Positions 32,562 to 44,937 of a stretch of 64,000 bases of DNA are shown here, in pieces (positions within the stretch are counted from its first letter, which is position 1; each line of letters opens with the position of its first letter). The position numbers were made by a program, and so were the translations under genes. The stretch covers positions 1,172,759-1,236,758 of the forward strand of contig NW_024468911.1 of the NCBI RefSeq assembly GCF_011745365.1. The letters are read 5' to 3'. Under the pieces are notes generated by a model. The model was not told the DNA's origin and ran no database searches. It saw only the letters and a program-made list of their open reading frames with translations. This stretch comes from Cryphonectria parasitica EP155. Lineage: Eukaryota > Ascomycota > Sordariomycetes > Diaporthales > Cryphonectriaceae.

Positions 32562-33677
32562 ATGTCGTACAGCATCAAGAAGGTCGCTCTCGCAGGTGTA
32601 AGTCCACAGCGATGATTCCCTTAGACTCACATGGACTCGTCAACTGAAACCAACATCAAGGCAAACGGTGCCCTCGGTAGTGCGGTACTGCCTGTCCTCG
32701 TTGAAGCAGGCTTCGAAGTGATCGCCCTGGTGCGCACACCAGGGAAGATCACCAACCTCCCCAGCAACGCGCACGAGGTGGTAGTAGACTTCGACTCCCC
32801 CGACGCCCTCGCATCCGCCCTCAAGGGCCAGGACGCCGTCGTGTCGACCCTCAACGCCCAGGGCGCCCAGGCCGAAATTGCCCTCATCACCGCGTCCAGC
32901 CTGCCCGACAGCACGGTGCGGCGCTTCATCCCGTCGGGCTTCGGCCCCGATATGGAGAGGCCCAAGGAGCGCGCCCTGCCTATTTACGTGGGCAAGGTCG
33001 GGATCGAGAATAGGCTGCGCGCTCTGGCGGGAGGGGACGAGGAAGGCGGTGGTAACAGGCTGAGCTGGACGACCGTGTCGAACGGTGCGTTTCTGGACTG
33101 GGGTCTGGAGCACAACTTTTTGCTAGACGCCGGCCAGGGAAAGGCGACGTTGTGGGATGGGGGCGAGCACAAGTTTGGCATGACGAGCTTGGCTGCGATC
33201 GGCCAGGCTGTGGTTGGTGTGCTGCGGAACCCAGAGGAGACAAAGAATCGTACGGTGTACGTGAGAGAGGCTGCAGTGTCCAGTGAGTAAATGACCCCCT
33301 TCCCATGTCCTGATATGGTGGCGGTCATGGCCATCTGTCTACCCTCGTCGCCGACGCGCTTGGGCTAACCATATACTGCCCTTACTACAGTGAAGCAGCT
33401 GGTGTCCATCGTCCAGGACCTCAACCCTGGTAAGAAGTGGACGATCGAAGAAGCCAGCACATTTGATGCCGCCAAGAAGTCGGGCGAGGCAATGACGAAG
33501 GGCAATAACGACTTTTCGGCGATTGCAGGCTTCATCTTTCGAGTTACCTTTGGGAAGGACGCTGGAGCGGACGTTGCGGTGAATGATAATCAGCTCCTGG
33601 GCGTGCATGAGCTGAACGAGAGGGAGCTGAAGGAGGTCGTCAAGAATGTTCTTGCGAATGTACCAGGGGCTCTATAA
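32562..33677 (+). CDS. NmrA-like / isoflavone-reductase-like NAD(P)-binding protein
   Basis: Three exons (32562-32597, 32661-33282, 33391-33677) give 314 residues. The intron after codon 12 splits the dinucleotide loop, and splicing restores the NADP motif LAGANGALGSAVLP (GxxGxxG, residues 12-18). The atypical SDR fold continues with VIALVRTPGKI, DAVVSTLN, RRFIPSGFGPDMERP and WTTVSNGAFLDWGLEHN, as in the isoflavone reductase/CipA group. Such proteins are oxidoreductases or redox-sensing regulators; the substrate is unknown. Expressed alone, with no cluster partner nearby. Confidence 0.9.
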
Positions 33678-35314
33678 GAAGAAAGGTGGAGCCAAACATT
33701 GGACGATATTCTTCCGTATGCTCGGCTTCGTCCATTGTTGTGAATGCCCTTTCATCAGAGTCAGTAGTATTTGACTCGCAGATAAGTTTCGTTCGTTTTG
33801 CGCTACAATAATGGTTACAACATGTGTTGTCTCTATTTTAAGAAGAGCATGTCTCGCGACGACCTTTGGTCTAGACCTACGAGTCGTGATGACACATATA
33901 TAGCATGCAGACGAGGAAAGGGGGCGAAGAAGGGGGCGTATCCGCACTGGAACTCCGTTCGGAACCGCCCCGACATGGCCTACGGGCAAGTCGTGTTGCT
34001 ACAGGCTGTGTGGGTCCGTCAGAACTCTCACTTCTTTGATGGTTATCGTTATTTTCGTTGAAATTCGTGCTGGAAACTCCTATATCGTATTTTTTCTTTC
34101 TCTCCAGCATTGCCCGATTTCTCCCGAGCATGGTCTGACTTTCTGACCCGTTGTATGTACAACGCGGGATCCTCATTGGGGAAATGCCATGTAAGTCTTG
34201 CCAGCTGTACATTGTATAAGATGGCCTGAGCAATGACCCACCCAAACCAGAAAAGCTGACATGACGAGTTTGACAAAAGTATGGTATGATGAACGACTCA
34301 AGTAATCGTTGGTTGTTGCTAAAAACGTCAAACTGTCTTACTTGTCGAAGTAGCCTCGAGACCTCTTCGATACATCTTTTGATCCCTACGTTAGTATTTA
34401 GCACATATCACCAGCAGCCGCCTTGTTGTATCCCTTCGTACTTCTCTCCCTGCAGTTATGCACGAAGATAGTCAGTCGAGTCGAGAATACCCGACTCAGT
34501 TCCACCTGGACCGCCACAGTTGATCCACCTTTAGGGCTGAGAGGGAAGAGACAAGCTTGAGATTGGCCCGCGGGAACTGGACGAGCCTGAACCGATGTCT
34601 GGCAGGGGTCTGATAGGATAGGGGCCCCCCTCGTTCTCATCGAAGTCCACGCAGCATCAGTGATGGATTTCGCGTCGCGAGAGTCCGCTTTTTATCTTCC
34701 GAGCCTCATTCTCTCATCATTGTCTCGACCAGAAAAGCTTATCACCTCATATGCTCCACCGCCTCGCTACAAAGTACAAGATTATCATCAGGAATACTCT
34801 GTGCCGCCCTGCTTATGTTACTGGGCTACGCGGTCTCACCGCATCTGTCCTACGCCATTGTCTGCCCACCCGGATCGGATCGCACCACCACACGGGCTCG
34901 AGGCCCTTTTTTCGTGGCCTGTGCTACCGATCCTATTCGATACCATCCGTATCTCGAGCCTCCAGAATCATAGCAAGACATCACCGAAAGCCGAGTCTGA
35001 AACAACCGTGCCATCGACTGCTACGCTGAGATTATCGGCCCTCGCCGCCCTCAGGGGCGGCCATCCGAGAAGTCCAAAGACTTAGGACCCTCGCCTTTGG
35101 CGGCTTGAACGCGAAGAGACCGATATAAAATCAAGAGAAGACCACCAGCGCTGCGCCCTCATATCTAAACGCCCCCGGAGAGTCTGTTCTTCTTCTTTCA
35201 AAAGCAAAAGACTCTTTTGACACCTGCTCCCACTGCGCGCTGGTGTAATCTTTGAATCTATATTGGAACGGCCTATAACTCTCTTTGCAAAATTCCATCA
35301 AGTTCAGCCAGGTA
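33678..35314. other. Intergenic region with overlapping open frames
   Basis: About 1.6 kb. Between 34660 and 35085 two frames are open together; one starts with ATG at 34751 (92 codons, Arg-rich, mitochondrial-presequence-like composition). No homology was recognised, and this may be 5'UTR of the F-box gene. Confidence 0.35.
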
Positions 35315-36318
35315 ATGTTGGACACGATGGCCTCCGTCCCACAACACGTTGACGATCTCCCTAGCGAGGTATGTCATTCTCAGCTTTTCCCTTTACATAA
35401 AAAAACAAAAAAACAAAAACAAAAAAAAAACAGCCCCAACAAGACTGACTGACCACTGAAATTGGGGGAAATCTATAGATCCTCATCCAGATCCTCAGCC
35501 CGATGACGACCCTCGAGCTTCTCCCTCTCGCCCTCATCAACCACCGCTTCCACGACCTGGCCCTGCGCATCATCCACACCCGCCTGACAGACGCCGCCCG
35601 CCTTCCTGACCACGAACTCATCCTCGAGGCCTACCACCCCTCCGCCAAGATCTCCACGCCCTATCTGCACTGCGACTACCTCGGCACCGACGGTCTGGCC
35701 GGCTATGACGAGGACGAGGACAAGCAGCTGACTCTGGGTCAGCTGCGTGGTCTCTACTCGCGCTTCCGGCCCGTCGTGCAGGAGGAGAACCGCAGGGCAA
35801 GGGCGAGGTATCCCAGGGCGAGCAGTGGGCTTGATAGTGCCGCACAACAAGAGGATGAGGACGAGGAGGACGATGAGCACACAGCGTCGGTAAACATTCA
35901 GCTCGACGACGGGGAGATGTTTAGCCAGCTGTGCGCCGTGACGAACCTGGTCAAGACAGGTCCCAGGAGGGGCCTGTTCCTGAGCCATGTCAACGTCAAC
36001 GACGGTGTGGTGCGCGTCTTCAGGCGGTGGCTCAAGGCGAAAGTGTCGTCGGGAGCGGCGGCAGAGGGCGACAAGGAGCAGATATTATGGACGAGCCGCC
36101 ACAAGACCGTCGGGCTCAAATTCCGTGTTCGCGAGAACGTCGACAGCAGGCGTCCGGCGCTGTGGTCCGAGGCTGAGGATGACGATCTTCCTGTCTCGTA
36201 CACGCTTGTGTACGAGGAGCTGCTGGTCAGGACAAGCACGCTGCTGCTCGAGGTGGAGAAATCCGAAGAGCAGGAGGTCACAAGTTCAGGTAAAGCCATC
36301 GTCATTGCTTCAATCTAG
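35315..36318 (+). CDS. F-box protein
   Basis: Two exons (35315-35368, 35479-36318) give 297 residues. The 110-nt intron lies within the F-box, which reads DDLPSEILIQILSPMTTLELLPLALINHRFHDL across the junction in three short blocks (DDLPSE, ILIQILSPM, LINHRFHDLA). The domain binds Skp1 in SCF ubiquitin ligases. The remainder has an acidic patch (EDEDEEDDEHT) and a conserved-looking part around FSQLCAVTNLVKTGPRRG with no known substrate-binding repeats. A second ATG at 35327 is an alternative start. Confidence 0.83.
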
Positions 36319-37335
36319 AGGGAGAAAGAAGATACAAAAAGAAAGAAAAACACCGGCTGGCAGGGGTCCTCTGATAATGAGATGATGAGCCACACAAGCC
36401 AAGACTCATCACCGTATTGAGAGAGTTTTTGGGGCAGCTCTCTCTACGGGATGATCTGGCTGGGCCCATCAATCCCATCATCAAAGAGTACCCCGGAAAG
36501 GCTTGAGAGCACCGCCACAGCAGTCAGTATACTGCTTCTCGGACCGTCATAGACGACTTCACAAGGATGATGCCGCCTCATGGCCTCTCACACTTGCGAT
36601 CCATCGCAATGGACCGGAGAGATGATTCATGATGTGATTCCAAGAGAAGGATCTTGGACAGCCTGGAAACTACAGGACACAAAAGTGAGAAGGGACACAA
36701 GTGCTTACAATGACTTCCAGATCTCGGCTATTCCCTCCAGCCCGGCAGTAAAGTTCCATGCCTGGGACAGCAGATGTTCTTCTGGATCCAGACACCGCAG
36801 ACCATGTACCAGAAACAACACCAACAACAATGGGCACCGGCACCATTCATCTCTGTCGGCGGGGCTTAGTAACCCCCTTCTTCAGCTGGCATCGACGTTA
36901 TATACCAACGATTCACAACGATATTACAAATCGCGGTTCGGATTGGGTTCGCTTTGCGCCTTATGGATCAAACTAGATGCTTCCGCAGTCATCCATTCAG
37001 GATGTGTGTTCAAGGCACCGATTAATAAAGATAGACGGACGATAGATGGCTTTTTTTTTTTCTTTTTTTTCTTTTTCTTTTTTGATTTATGGAATACCAG
37101 CACGACCAGCGGGTCTGTGACTGATGGGCTCTCCAGGGAGGTGTCTGGAGTAAAAACTTAGATACCATTGATAGATTTGCACGGGACTTTGCCAATATAA
37201 TTTAAGATCTCATTTCAATGTTGATGGCGTTGATGATCATTGACTTTCATCGTGCAAGAAGAGAGGCCTGCTCGTTCTGAGCACACAGACGCACCACACC
37301 TTGCCTTGCCATGGCCTGTTCCTATAAATCCTCAC
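36319..37335. other. Intergenic gap between F-box and HAD genes (3' ends face each other)
   Basis: About 1 kb. A 193-codon open frame (36580-37161) has a T-rich run coding poly-Phe and no motif, so it is not taken as a gene. Confidence 0.5.
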
Positions 37336-38082
37336 CTACCTATCCAACCCCTCAACAGCCTCAATCAAAGCCTCCATTCCATCCAGATAAACATCAAACT
37401 CCCCCTTCACAACCCCCTGATCCTCCTTGATATCATCCGTCCACCGATACACATACACCGTCCGAATCCCCACCGCCTTCGCACCCCGCGTATCATACGC
37501 ATGCGCAGCAACCATGACACACTCCTCAGGCCTGTGGCGCAGCAGGTCCAGGCACTTGTCGTAGCTCGCAGGCGCAGGCTTGATCACCCCCAGCAGCTCG
37601 CTCGAGAACAGCACGTCGAATAGGCCCCGCAGGCCCGAAGACCGCACCAGGTCCAGCTGCAGCCGGACCGTGCCGTTGGCGTGCACGAATGTCTCGTAGC
37701 CTCGCGCCCGCAGGGCCTCCAGGGCTGGTTTCACGTCTGCCCAGGCGGGCTGGTTGTGCCATGCCGCGATGCACCGTTTCTTGGCTGCCTTTTCGTCTTC
37801 TTCTTCACTTCCTTCTCCGAAGGCGGTCTTGCACGAGGCCCACTCTGGGCGGGCGAGCATTACGTCCAGCGTGTGCCGGTGCGAGACGTCGATGTCCTCA
37901 GGTGGCTGTCCTGCTGCAAGCCGGGCGGCGTTGTAGTCGAAGTAAGTCTGGCGCCACTCCAGGGCGAATCTCGAGCGGTCATCGGGGGAGATAGAGGCGG
38001 GTAAGGAGTTGGCGATGCTGGTGTGCCAATCTAGACAGGTGCCCATGAAGTCGAAGAGGATAGCCTTGATTTTCTGAGGCAT
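37336..38082 (-). CDS. Haloacid dehalogenase-like hydrolase, type II
   Basis: 248 residues, intronless, ATG at 38080-38082 (MPQKIKAILFDF). A HAD-superfamily protein closest to the L-2-haloacid dehalogenase group, which cleaves via an aspartyl ester. Motif I is FDFMGTCLDW with D11 as nucleophile, motif II is HANGT, motif III is the Lys in GVIKPAPASYDK, and motif IV is VAAHAYDTRGAKAVG. Length matches the family. Many fungal members have no known halogenated substrate, so the true reaction remains open. The upstream frame is open but lacks an ATG. Confidence 0.9.
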   Translation of the reverse strand: MPQKIKAILFDFMGTCLDWHTSIANSLPASISPDDRSRFALEWRQTYFDYNAARLAAGQPPEDIDVSHRHTLDVMLARPEWASCKTAFGEGSEEEDEKAAKKRCIAAWHNQPAWADVKPALEALRARGYETFVHANGTVRLQLDLVRSSGLRGLFDVLFSSELLGVIKPAPASYDKCLDLLRHRPEECVMVAAHAYDTRGAKAVGIRTVYVYRWTDDIKEDQGVVKGEFDVYLDGMEALIEAVEGLDR

Positions 38083-41000
38083 GGTGTAGTGAATGATAAC
38101 GCTTCCAATAACTGAATCGTTCGTCAGAGGATGCAAGGTAAGCGCAAAAGTGCAAGATTGAGGAACGTTATTCAGAACAAGCATTTATTAATTATTGCAG
38201 CATTTACCCTTGCCTGCGCAATATGCTGCTTTATAGTATGCTTATCTAGAAGACCCACGCCTGCCTGCGCGCCCTTGTCTGGTGTGGCTTGTCGTGGTGG
38301 TGGCGTGCGTGCGCCCTTTCGGGGCGATCCTTGAGGATGCATCAGCATCACGAGCAGCGTCAGGGCGACCCCATTTCGATGATTGTACCTGTGGAATTAA
38401 ATTTCTTGTCACTCTGGGATTGAAATTACCCAGGTAGACTTCAACAATACAAATCTTTATTCATTGAAAGAGGTCCCTGGAACCTAATCTGTTGTGGGGA
38501 CATGCCTATCTTGGTATAAACAAGAGGATCAGGAATTTGCTGACCTCCTTGACGTATTTGACAGACAATTTGTTCTCCTGTCTCATCAAGAGTCTCGGGG
38601 TTTGCAAAGACAATGAACAATTTTATCTCATTTTTGCCAGGCGCATGGTGTCACTAGTTGAGTACATGTGTCAACTGTAGATCCTCAGTATCTGCTCGAG
38701 TAGTAATGGCAATGAATTAGGTAGGCTGAGAATTTTTTTGGAGTATCAGAGGGCTTAAAAATGATATAGCAAGGTGCCCGCAATACATGTGTTGACAATT
38801 ATCACCGAAGTAGCTACAATTCTGCAGTTTCCCATTCGCTGGCACTAATTACAATCCTCTCTGTCATAGAAGAGACGGTCATGTGATTTGGCATGGGTAG
38901 AAATAAAGATTTAAACTTCTGTGGTCCGTCTCCTGATGGGGCGGTGTGTATGATCTGGTCAGGGGTCAATACCCCGGATTCGACTATCCACTACTCACAA
39001 ACCATAGTAGTACAGTAAGTTCTCGTTTCGGAGATGCTACCTGAATAGTCAGTCGGCAACTCAAGGCTCCATGCGGCAGGAAGAATGCTTTTCGACTACC
39101 GGCAGAATAGAAATCCGGTATCTTTTCAGGCGTTGCTGAGGGCTGAGACTTTCATGCATAACAGAAACGCAAACAATAATCATTACGCTAGGAAACGATC
39201 GTTGCGTCCGAACTTACATTTCTGCGTGGCCATCAGTAGCACGTCATCTCTCCCATTGTACTCACACTGAGTGCGAACTTGATCCGCTCTGTGGCTAGCA
39301 TGGAGAGAGACTGGGCGAGGACTTCTTAATTATTTACAGCAGCTTCTGGTTACCATGATGATGTGTAGGAGTGGCTTAGGGTTTGAACAGTGAGTCGCGG
39401 GGGGGGGGGGGTTGTCTTCCCTTTTTTTCTTTTCTTTTACCTTGTGTGTGATCCACGCTTAGGAAAGTCAGGCAAGAAGCCCACTCCTCTTAGTAACATA
39501 CTGTATGGTCTTTGGTCAGCCACATGAATTAGTGATGATTTACCAGAGATGACGCTTCCCCCTGTAGTCTTTGAGCCCAAGGAATTGTGTATGATGCAAG
39601 CATTGATGTTTTAGCTTGTTCAAGTCCAAATTGAAAGGTCCTGATGATGAGTCAAGAGTGTATACTTGCCAAGTAATTAGAAGATGCGATACTTACCATC
39701 GGCATTACTGATCGCGAAGTGCGTAATACTTTGGTAATAAGATGTCGCAAAATAAGTCTTCACTGAGCAAAGGAATTCTGTTGTTGAATTCCAACCGCTA
39801 GTTGTTTTCATTCCCCTCGAGGGGACTCAACTATGCATCCTGTGCTGTGATGTGATAGTGTGATCGACTGTTACACACAGTTCTGTCTAGCTGCTTGCAG
39901 CCTTTTGCGCCGGACCGTGCGTCCCTTACAGCGATCCGTGGGAGATCTGCAGAAATTATGCAGGGAGTGCAGGGAGCGCAGGGGTTTTTCTTCTCTTTTC
40001 TTCAACTGTCTACAACTACTCACCAGGAAGGCGTTCCTACTTGGCCGCATCAAACATCTAGGATCGATGCATAGTGGGTGTAGCATCATGTCGATGCAAC
40101 AGAGGATTGGTCGGCTCGAGCTCGGACCCGAGAGAAGCGACACTGTAGGTGAAGCTGCTGAACGGCCTTGATCTGTTCAAGGAGAAGTAATAGGAAATGA
40201 TAAAAGCTTCACTATGATAGCTACAGGTTGATTGAACCTATTTGACAGTGATTGGACGTTATACGGATAATTGCGCCATCCGAGCTACCGTCAAGGAGAG
40301 GGATATCACTCCAGTTAACTATTTGCCATTTCACACTATATCGGTCGCAATATACATGAAGCTTTACTTCAAAGAGTGTGTGAGCTCGTCGGGTTTCATT
40401 ATTATAGGGGGTTTGCAGGTGACCTATGTTCTTTACATCAATATCAGAAGACAGAACCTGGAAAGAGACCACTTAGACGCATAGTGTGCTACCAGAATGA
40501 CTTTGCAGAGGTATATCACTGAGCAACGGTCTATTGAATGCTCAGAGATCTTTCTCGATACCACTTCGACGCAAACTTATGTTTGTATACTGAAAAGAGA
40601 ATTACGTGCGCTGGTGGTATTGGGAATTGGAAGATGTAGGCAAGCTTGAGTCTGGTCTATGAAAAAACGAGGAGACTGAGCGTCGACTCATACAAGATTT
40701 GATTTGACATGCACATATCTGTATTGGAAGTCGCAGCCAAAATGACCTTCAGATGGAACTAATCATTCTCAGCCACAAGAACTGATTTGGTTGTAGCCAT
40801 GTTCGGATCCCAAAGCCCCTCTGGCTAGAACAGCGACACGAGGGATGCTGTCACGGGGGTATACTCTCAATTAACTAAAGTACTGCTTATCTGATAGGAG
40901 CTCAGGCCTAATCGATGGTATGACGAACGGCTCCGGAGCTGATTTCTTGAAGTAGAGAACTGAGCCGTCAATATCGCGGGCGCATGACGAGTTGGTGGCT

Positions 41001-42483
41001 CGGGGTAGTTTCAGTGCACCGCAGGCGGGGTAGTCCGCTCGGACGTCGGCAGTTTAGCTGATGTGACCTTATGCCTGGCTACTACGGATGCAAGAAAGGA
41101 TGGTTAGGATCTGTATTCCCTCGGGTCTCAGAGTGTATCGCAGTAGTAAGTAGCTACCTGGTCAATGACTAATGTGAGGACACAATAAGGAGAAGAGACG
41201 TTGGTTGTGGACACAGCCCCACCTCTGCGTGTAATACGCTCGGTTGGCTGAAAGACACGGGTGGTAATGAGAATCCGCTTGGAAGTTGAGTAATTGAAGA
41301 CAATACTCACTCATACTTTCAACTACTATACATACTCCACCAGAACATTTTGAAAGAAGAGGCATTGCCGATAGCTCACATTTGAGATCTTTGTCTCCCC
41401 CCCTGCCTCACGCATGACTACCTAGACCTATCAAACCTTAAGTAGTGGTCTACCCTGCGCTGATCATGACAGAGCGCGGCCGTACTAACGACATGCGGCT
41501 CGGGCTCGTTTCAGTCGCCCTTCGAGCAACGTGGCTCGAGGCCCCGATCTATGCATGAGGCATTAGGTCCCACATGAGGAGCGCCTTGAGAATATTGCAA
41601 AATGCCAGTGACAAAGCCGACAGGTTTGACACTATAGCTCGCGTAACTGCTTGTTTGAAAGTCGGAGGTGGTGGTATTAGTATGTGTCCGCCCGTTGAGC
41701 TCGCCGCCGGGGGTTGTGCTACAAGGCCTCGCTGCGTGGGCTGCTTCCCAATCCCGTTCTCCTGTGGTGGTTATTGAAAAGTCTAATGCACGAAGCATCA
41801 TGTCTCGATGTGAGTTCCAGCCGGCATGACCACCGGAGCAGTTCTTGATCAGTGCCCTTGAACTTTGTTACCATTACAATACACGCTCCCGTTCGAGGTG
41901 AACATCCAAGTTGCATTAACCGGCTTGTACATGATGTACCATAGTAGTTACTGCAGCCCTCGAGGGGTTCGTCGCAGCTTGCGCTCCAGTCTCATCTGAT
42001 CACAACATGCATTTGTCTAAGCTAAGAAGAAACACGTCCTATTCGGGATGTATCATCCGACGGCTCCAAACTGGACGCTTTCCGTTATCCGACCGCAAGT
42101 CAACCACAATGGGATCAATGCACCATCTAATGCCACATGCAATAGTCCCAGGTCGTCACGTTCCTGCATCAACGGCCGCCATCGTTCAGCGTCAGGTTGC
42201 CATGTCACCCCGCAGCAGAGGTCCAAGTGTCAACGCTGGTAGCATTGCATATCAGTTCGTGGCAGGAATTGTCTATCGTTGACTGAGTCCGTCTCATATC
42301 TATGCAGACCATCCCCACAACACTGGGTTTAGGTATTGACTCGCAAAACCGTCCGACTCATTTTCTAACCAGTTGGTAGAAACTCTATCACCTTTTAATT
42401 AATCATAATCAACTGGGAGATTGTTGCTGGAATCGTGGCTACTGCTGGCAGTACCACCTCTGCTGTTGCAGGCGTCCGGATCG
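38083..42483. other. Gene-poor block, 4.4 kb
   Basis: The longest gap in the window. Open frames are short and featureless on both strands. Contains a G13 tract (39399-39411). No transposase, reverse transcriptase or HET motif was recognised, so the block may be diverged relics or unique sequence. Confidence 0.5.
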
Positions 42484-44937
42484 ATGGCTTCGTCTGAAGA
42501 GTATTCACGCAGCCAAGCTCAAGTCGTCCACTCAAGAGAAGACAAGCCCGCCTCGAGCCCTGTCCAAGCAAAAATATTTCTGCGCATTGAGACACGCGGG
42601 TCCTTGGCCGAATCGTTGGTGTTGCCAAGGGAATCAGTTTATGGACCACCGCCGCCGCCGCCTCCAAAGGACACAAAACCAGGTCGCCCGATTCCAAAAA
42701 CCGAGTCTTCGTCTCAGAATAAAGGGGCACCATTCAAAAGTCATTTTTCTGCATGGGATGATGAATACCAGAGGCAATCAAGAGCTCAGAGCGAGCGCAG
42801 CTATGCGCGAAATACGCAAAGTACGGAAACGTCGCCGACAACGACTTCAGGCGCGAATATGATACCTGCCCCAGCTTCATCACCGACTTCGATACCAAAG
42901 ACGACACAGCAAAATTCCATACTTAGGATGCACCCTCTTGCGATGTCGCCGCCGTCTCCCGCACCTTCAATACTCCGGATCCCCCTTGCGGTGAGACCTG
43001 ACAGACCCGCGCGGCCATCTTCCTTGAGACTCTCGTCGCTCTCTGGAAGTGTTACGAGCAGCAGGATTGTTCGCCTCGATCCGGACAGACCTGGGACATC
43101 AGGCTCTTATTCCACTCAGCCTCACACAGGGATCACCAGCACAACAAAGGGCACTCGGATTAAATATGGACGAGGGAAACACGCTACAACCGAGCTGGTC
43201 CCCCAGCCGAGTGATGACCCACAGGACCCTCTAGTGAGTGCTATGCTTTAATTTTCAATGGACTTCATCATCTCTGACTTTCTTCTTCTTCTTCTTCTTG
43301 TAGAACTGGCAGACCTGGAGGAAGGAGTTGAGTCTTTACGCGCTGCTTGTCACCGTTGCATTGAGCAGCGTGATGAAGACAGCTCTCATCAGCGTGAATG
43401 ACATCTTGGCTCAAGAGTTGGGCACATCCTATGTTGCTGTCACTGCCCTTACTGGTCTGCCGCTCATCCTATCGTCAGGGACAGGCCTTGCTAGCTTGGT
43501 GGCTTCCAAGATATGGGGCCGGCGACCAGTGTACCTTGTGTCGATGATCCTCATCTTCATCGGTCTGGTGTGGAACTCCAAGATCACCAGTAGCTACGGC
43601 CAGTTCATGGCAGCTAGGGTGTTCCAGGGCTTGGGCTGGGGCGCGTTCGACACCGTGGTTGTTACCTCCATCACGGATATTTACTTTGTAAGCACTTAAC
43701 TTACTCGTCTTGGACACAAAGTTCGATACTAATAATACGATCAACGATACAGGAACACGAGCGCGCTACCAAGATTGCAACCTACCGTACTATCTTGACA
43801 GCAACAACCTGGGGCTCTCCTCTGATCGGGGCCGTGGTATCGCAGAACAAACTGGGTGTGAAACTACAATTCGAGATCTTGGCCATCTTCCAGGTGGTCT
43901 CCATCCCGCTGCTTGTGTTCGGCGCCCCAGAAACAATATACAACCGTACTGCCGTCACAGAGAAGCTTACATCTACTCCTGGATGGAGTCCGAGTACCGG
44001 ATGGGCCTCCCTCGGTCTCAAGAGCAGCAGCCGTTTCCAGCGCCTGCCTGCGTGGGCGCGTGGGCGTGGCATGACTGCCGACAGGGTGATCCAGTATATC
44101 AGGGAAGTTGCGCCGCCAAAGCCATATGCAGGCTCTGCCAGTACCGGTGTCATGAAAACCACGCTGCTGTTTCAGATACTGCGTGCAGTGATCACGCCGA
44201 CGGCAGGCCTCGCTTTCCTCGCCTCATTCCTTCCATTCTCTCTTCTGTGGGGGCTCTCCTCGTCTCTCTCGGGCCTTTTCGCCCGCAGTCCCTCGGACCT
44301 CCTCCCAACGAGTGTCGGCCTGCTCCTTGCCTTCCCATTCGTCCTCTCTTCTGCCACTGTGGTCGTCTTCTCTCTCTGGCCAGCCTGGTCTCAGACTGGC
44401 ACTGTCTTCCGACTCCAGTCTACACACCTGTTGGCGCTCGCTAGCGGTGCAATGTTGTCATTTATTGGCATCCTCGGCTTCGGACTCTACGTATCGTCCC
44501 ATTCAGGCAGTCCCGCAACCGCCAACGGCCTCCGCTTTCCCGCCGTCTCTTTTCTCCTCGGCCTGTTGGCCGCGGGCGCGTACGTCCTCGCCGCTCCTAC
44601 GGGCCCGCTCATCAACCGCTCGGCGCAGTTCACGTCGCCCAACCTCCGTGTGAGCTTGCGCACTATAGCCGAGATGGACGCGGCTGTTACGTTCTGGAGG
44701 ACCCTGTTTGCGGGCGTCTTCGTGATTGGTATTCCTGCTGCGACTGTGGCCTCGGCGGATGCGTTAAAGACGACTGGCATTGCGGTGTCGGTCATACAGA
44801 TGTTCGTGGCCGGGGCGGTTGGTGGTGTCTGGTATTTGTGGGATGATGGTCTAAGGAGGTTGGATGGGCAGGTGCTAGGTTATATTGACTTGAGCTTTGT
44901 GAAGGCTCGCGGGAGCTTCTTTGAAACTGACGATTAA
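42484..44937 (+). CDS. MFS transporter with 250-residue disordered N-terminal tail
   Basis: Three exons (42484-43233, 43304-43687, 43753-44937), all in phase 0, give 772 residues. Residues 1-250 are Ser/Pro/Thr-rich with a P7 run (VYGPPPPPPPKD) and lack membrane segments. The transporter begins at DPLNWQTWRKELSLY, a usual MFS entry point. Motif A is modified (SKIWGRRPVYL), followed by FMAARVFQGLGWGAFDTVVV and about 12 hydrophobic segments. Likely a plasma-membrane or vacuolar proton-driven exporter of the DHA1 type; substrate unknown. Fusion of the first exon is supported by clean GTGAGT/TAG borders, but a later start near the transporter part cannot be excluded. Confidence 0.87.

Noticed and set aside
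36580..37161. 193-codon ORF with ATG after the F-box gene
   Set aside because: Contains a run of Phe from a T-tract and no recognisable domain; more likely 3'UTR or intergenic.
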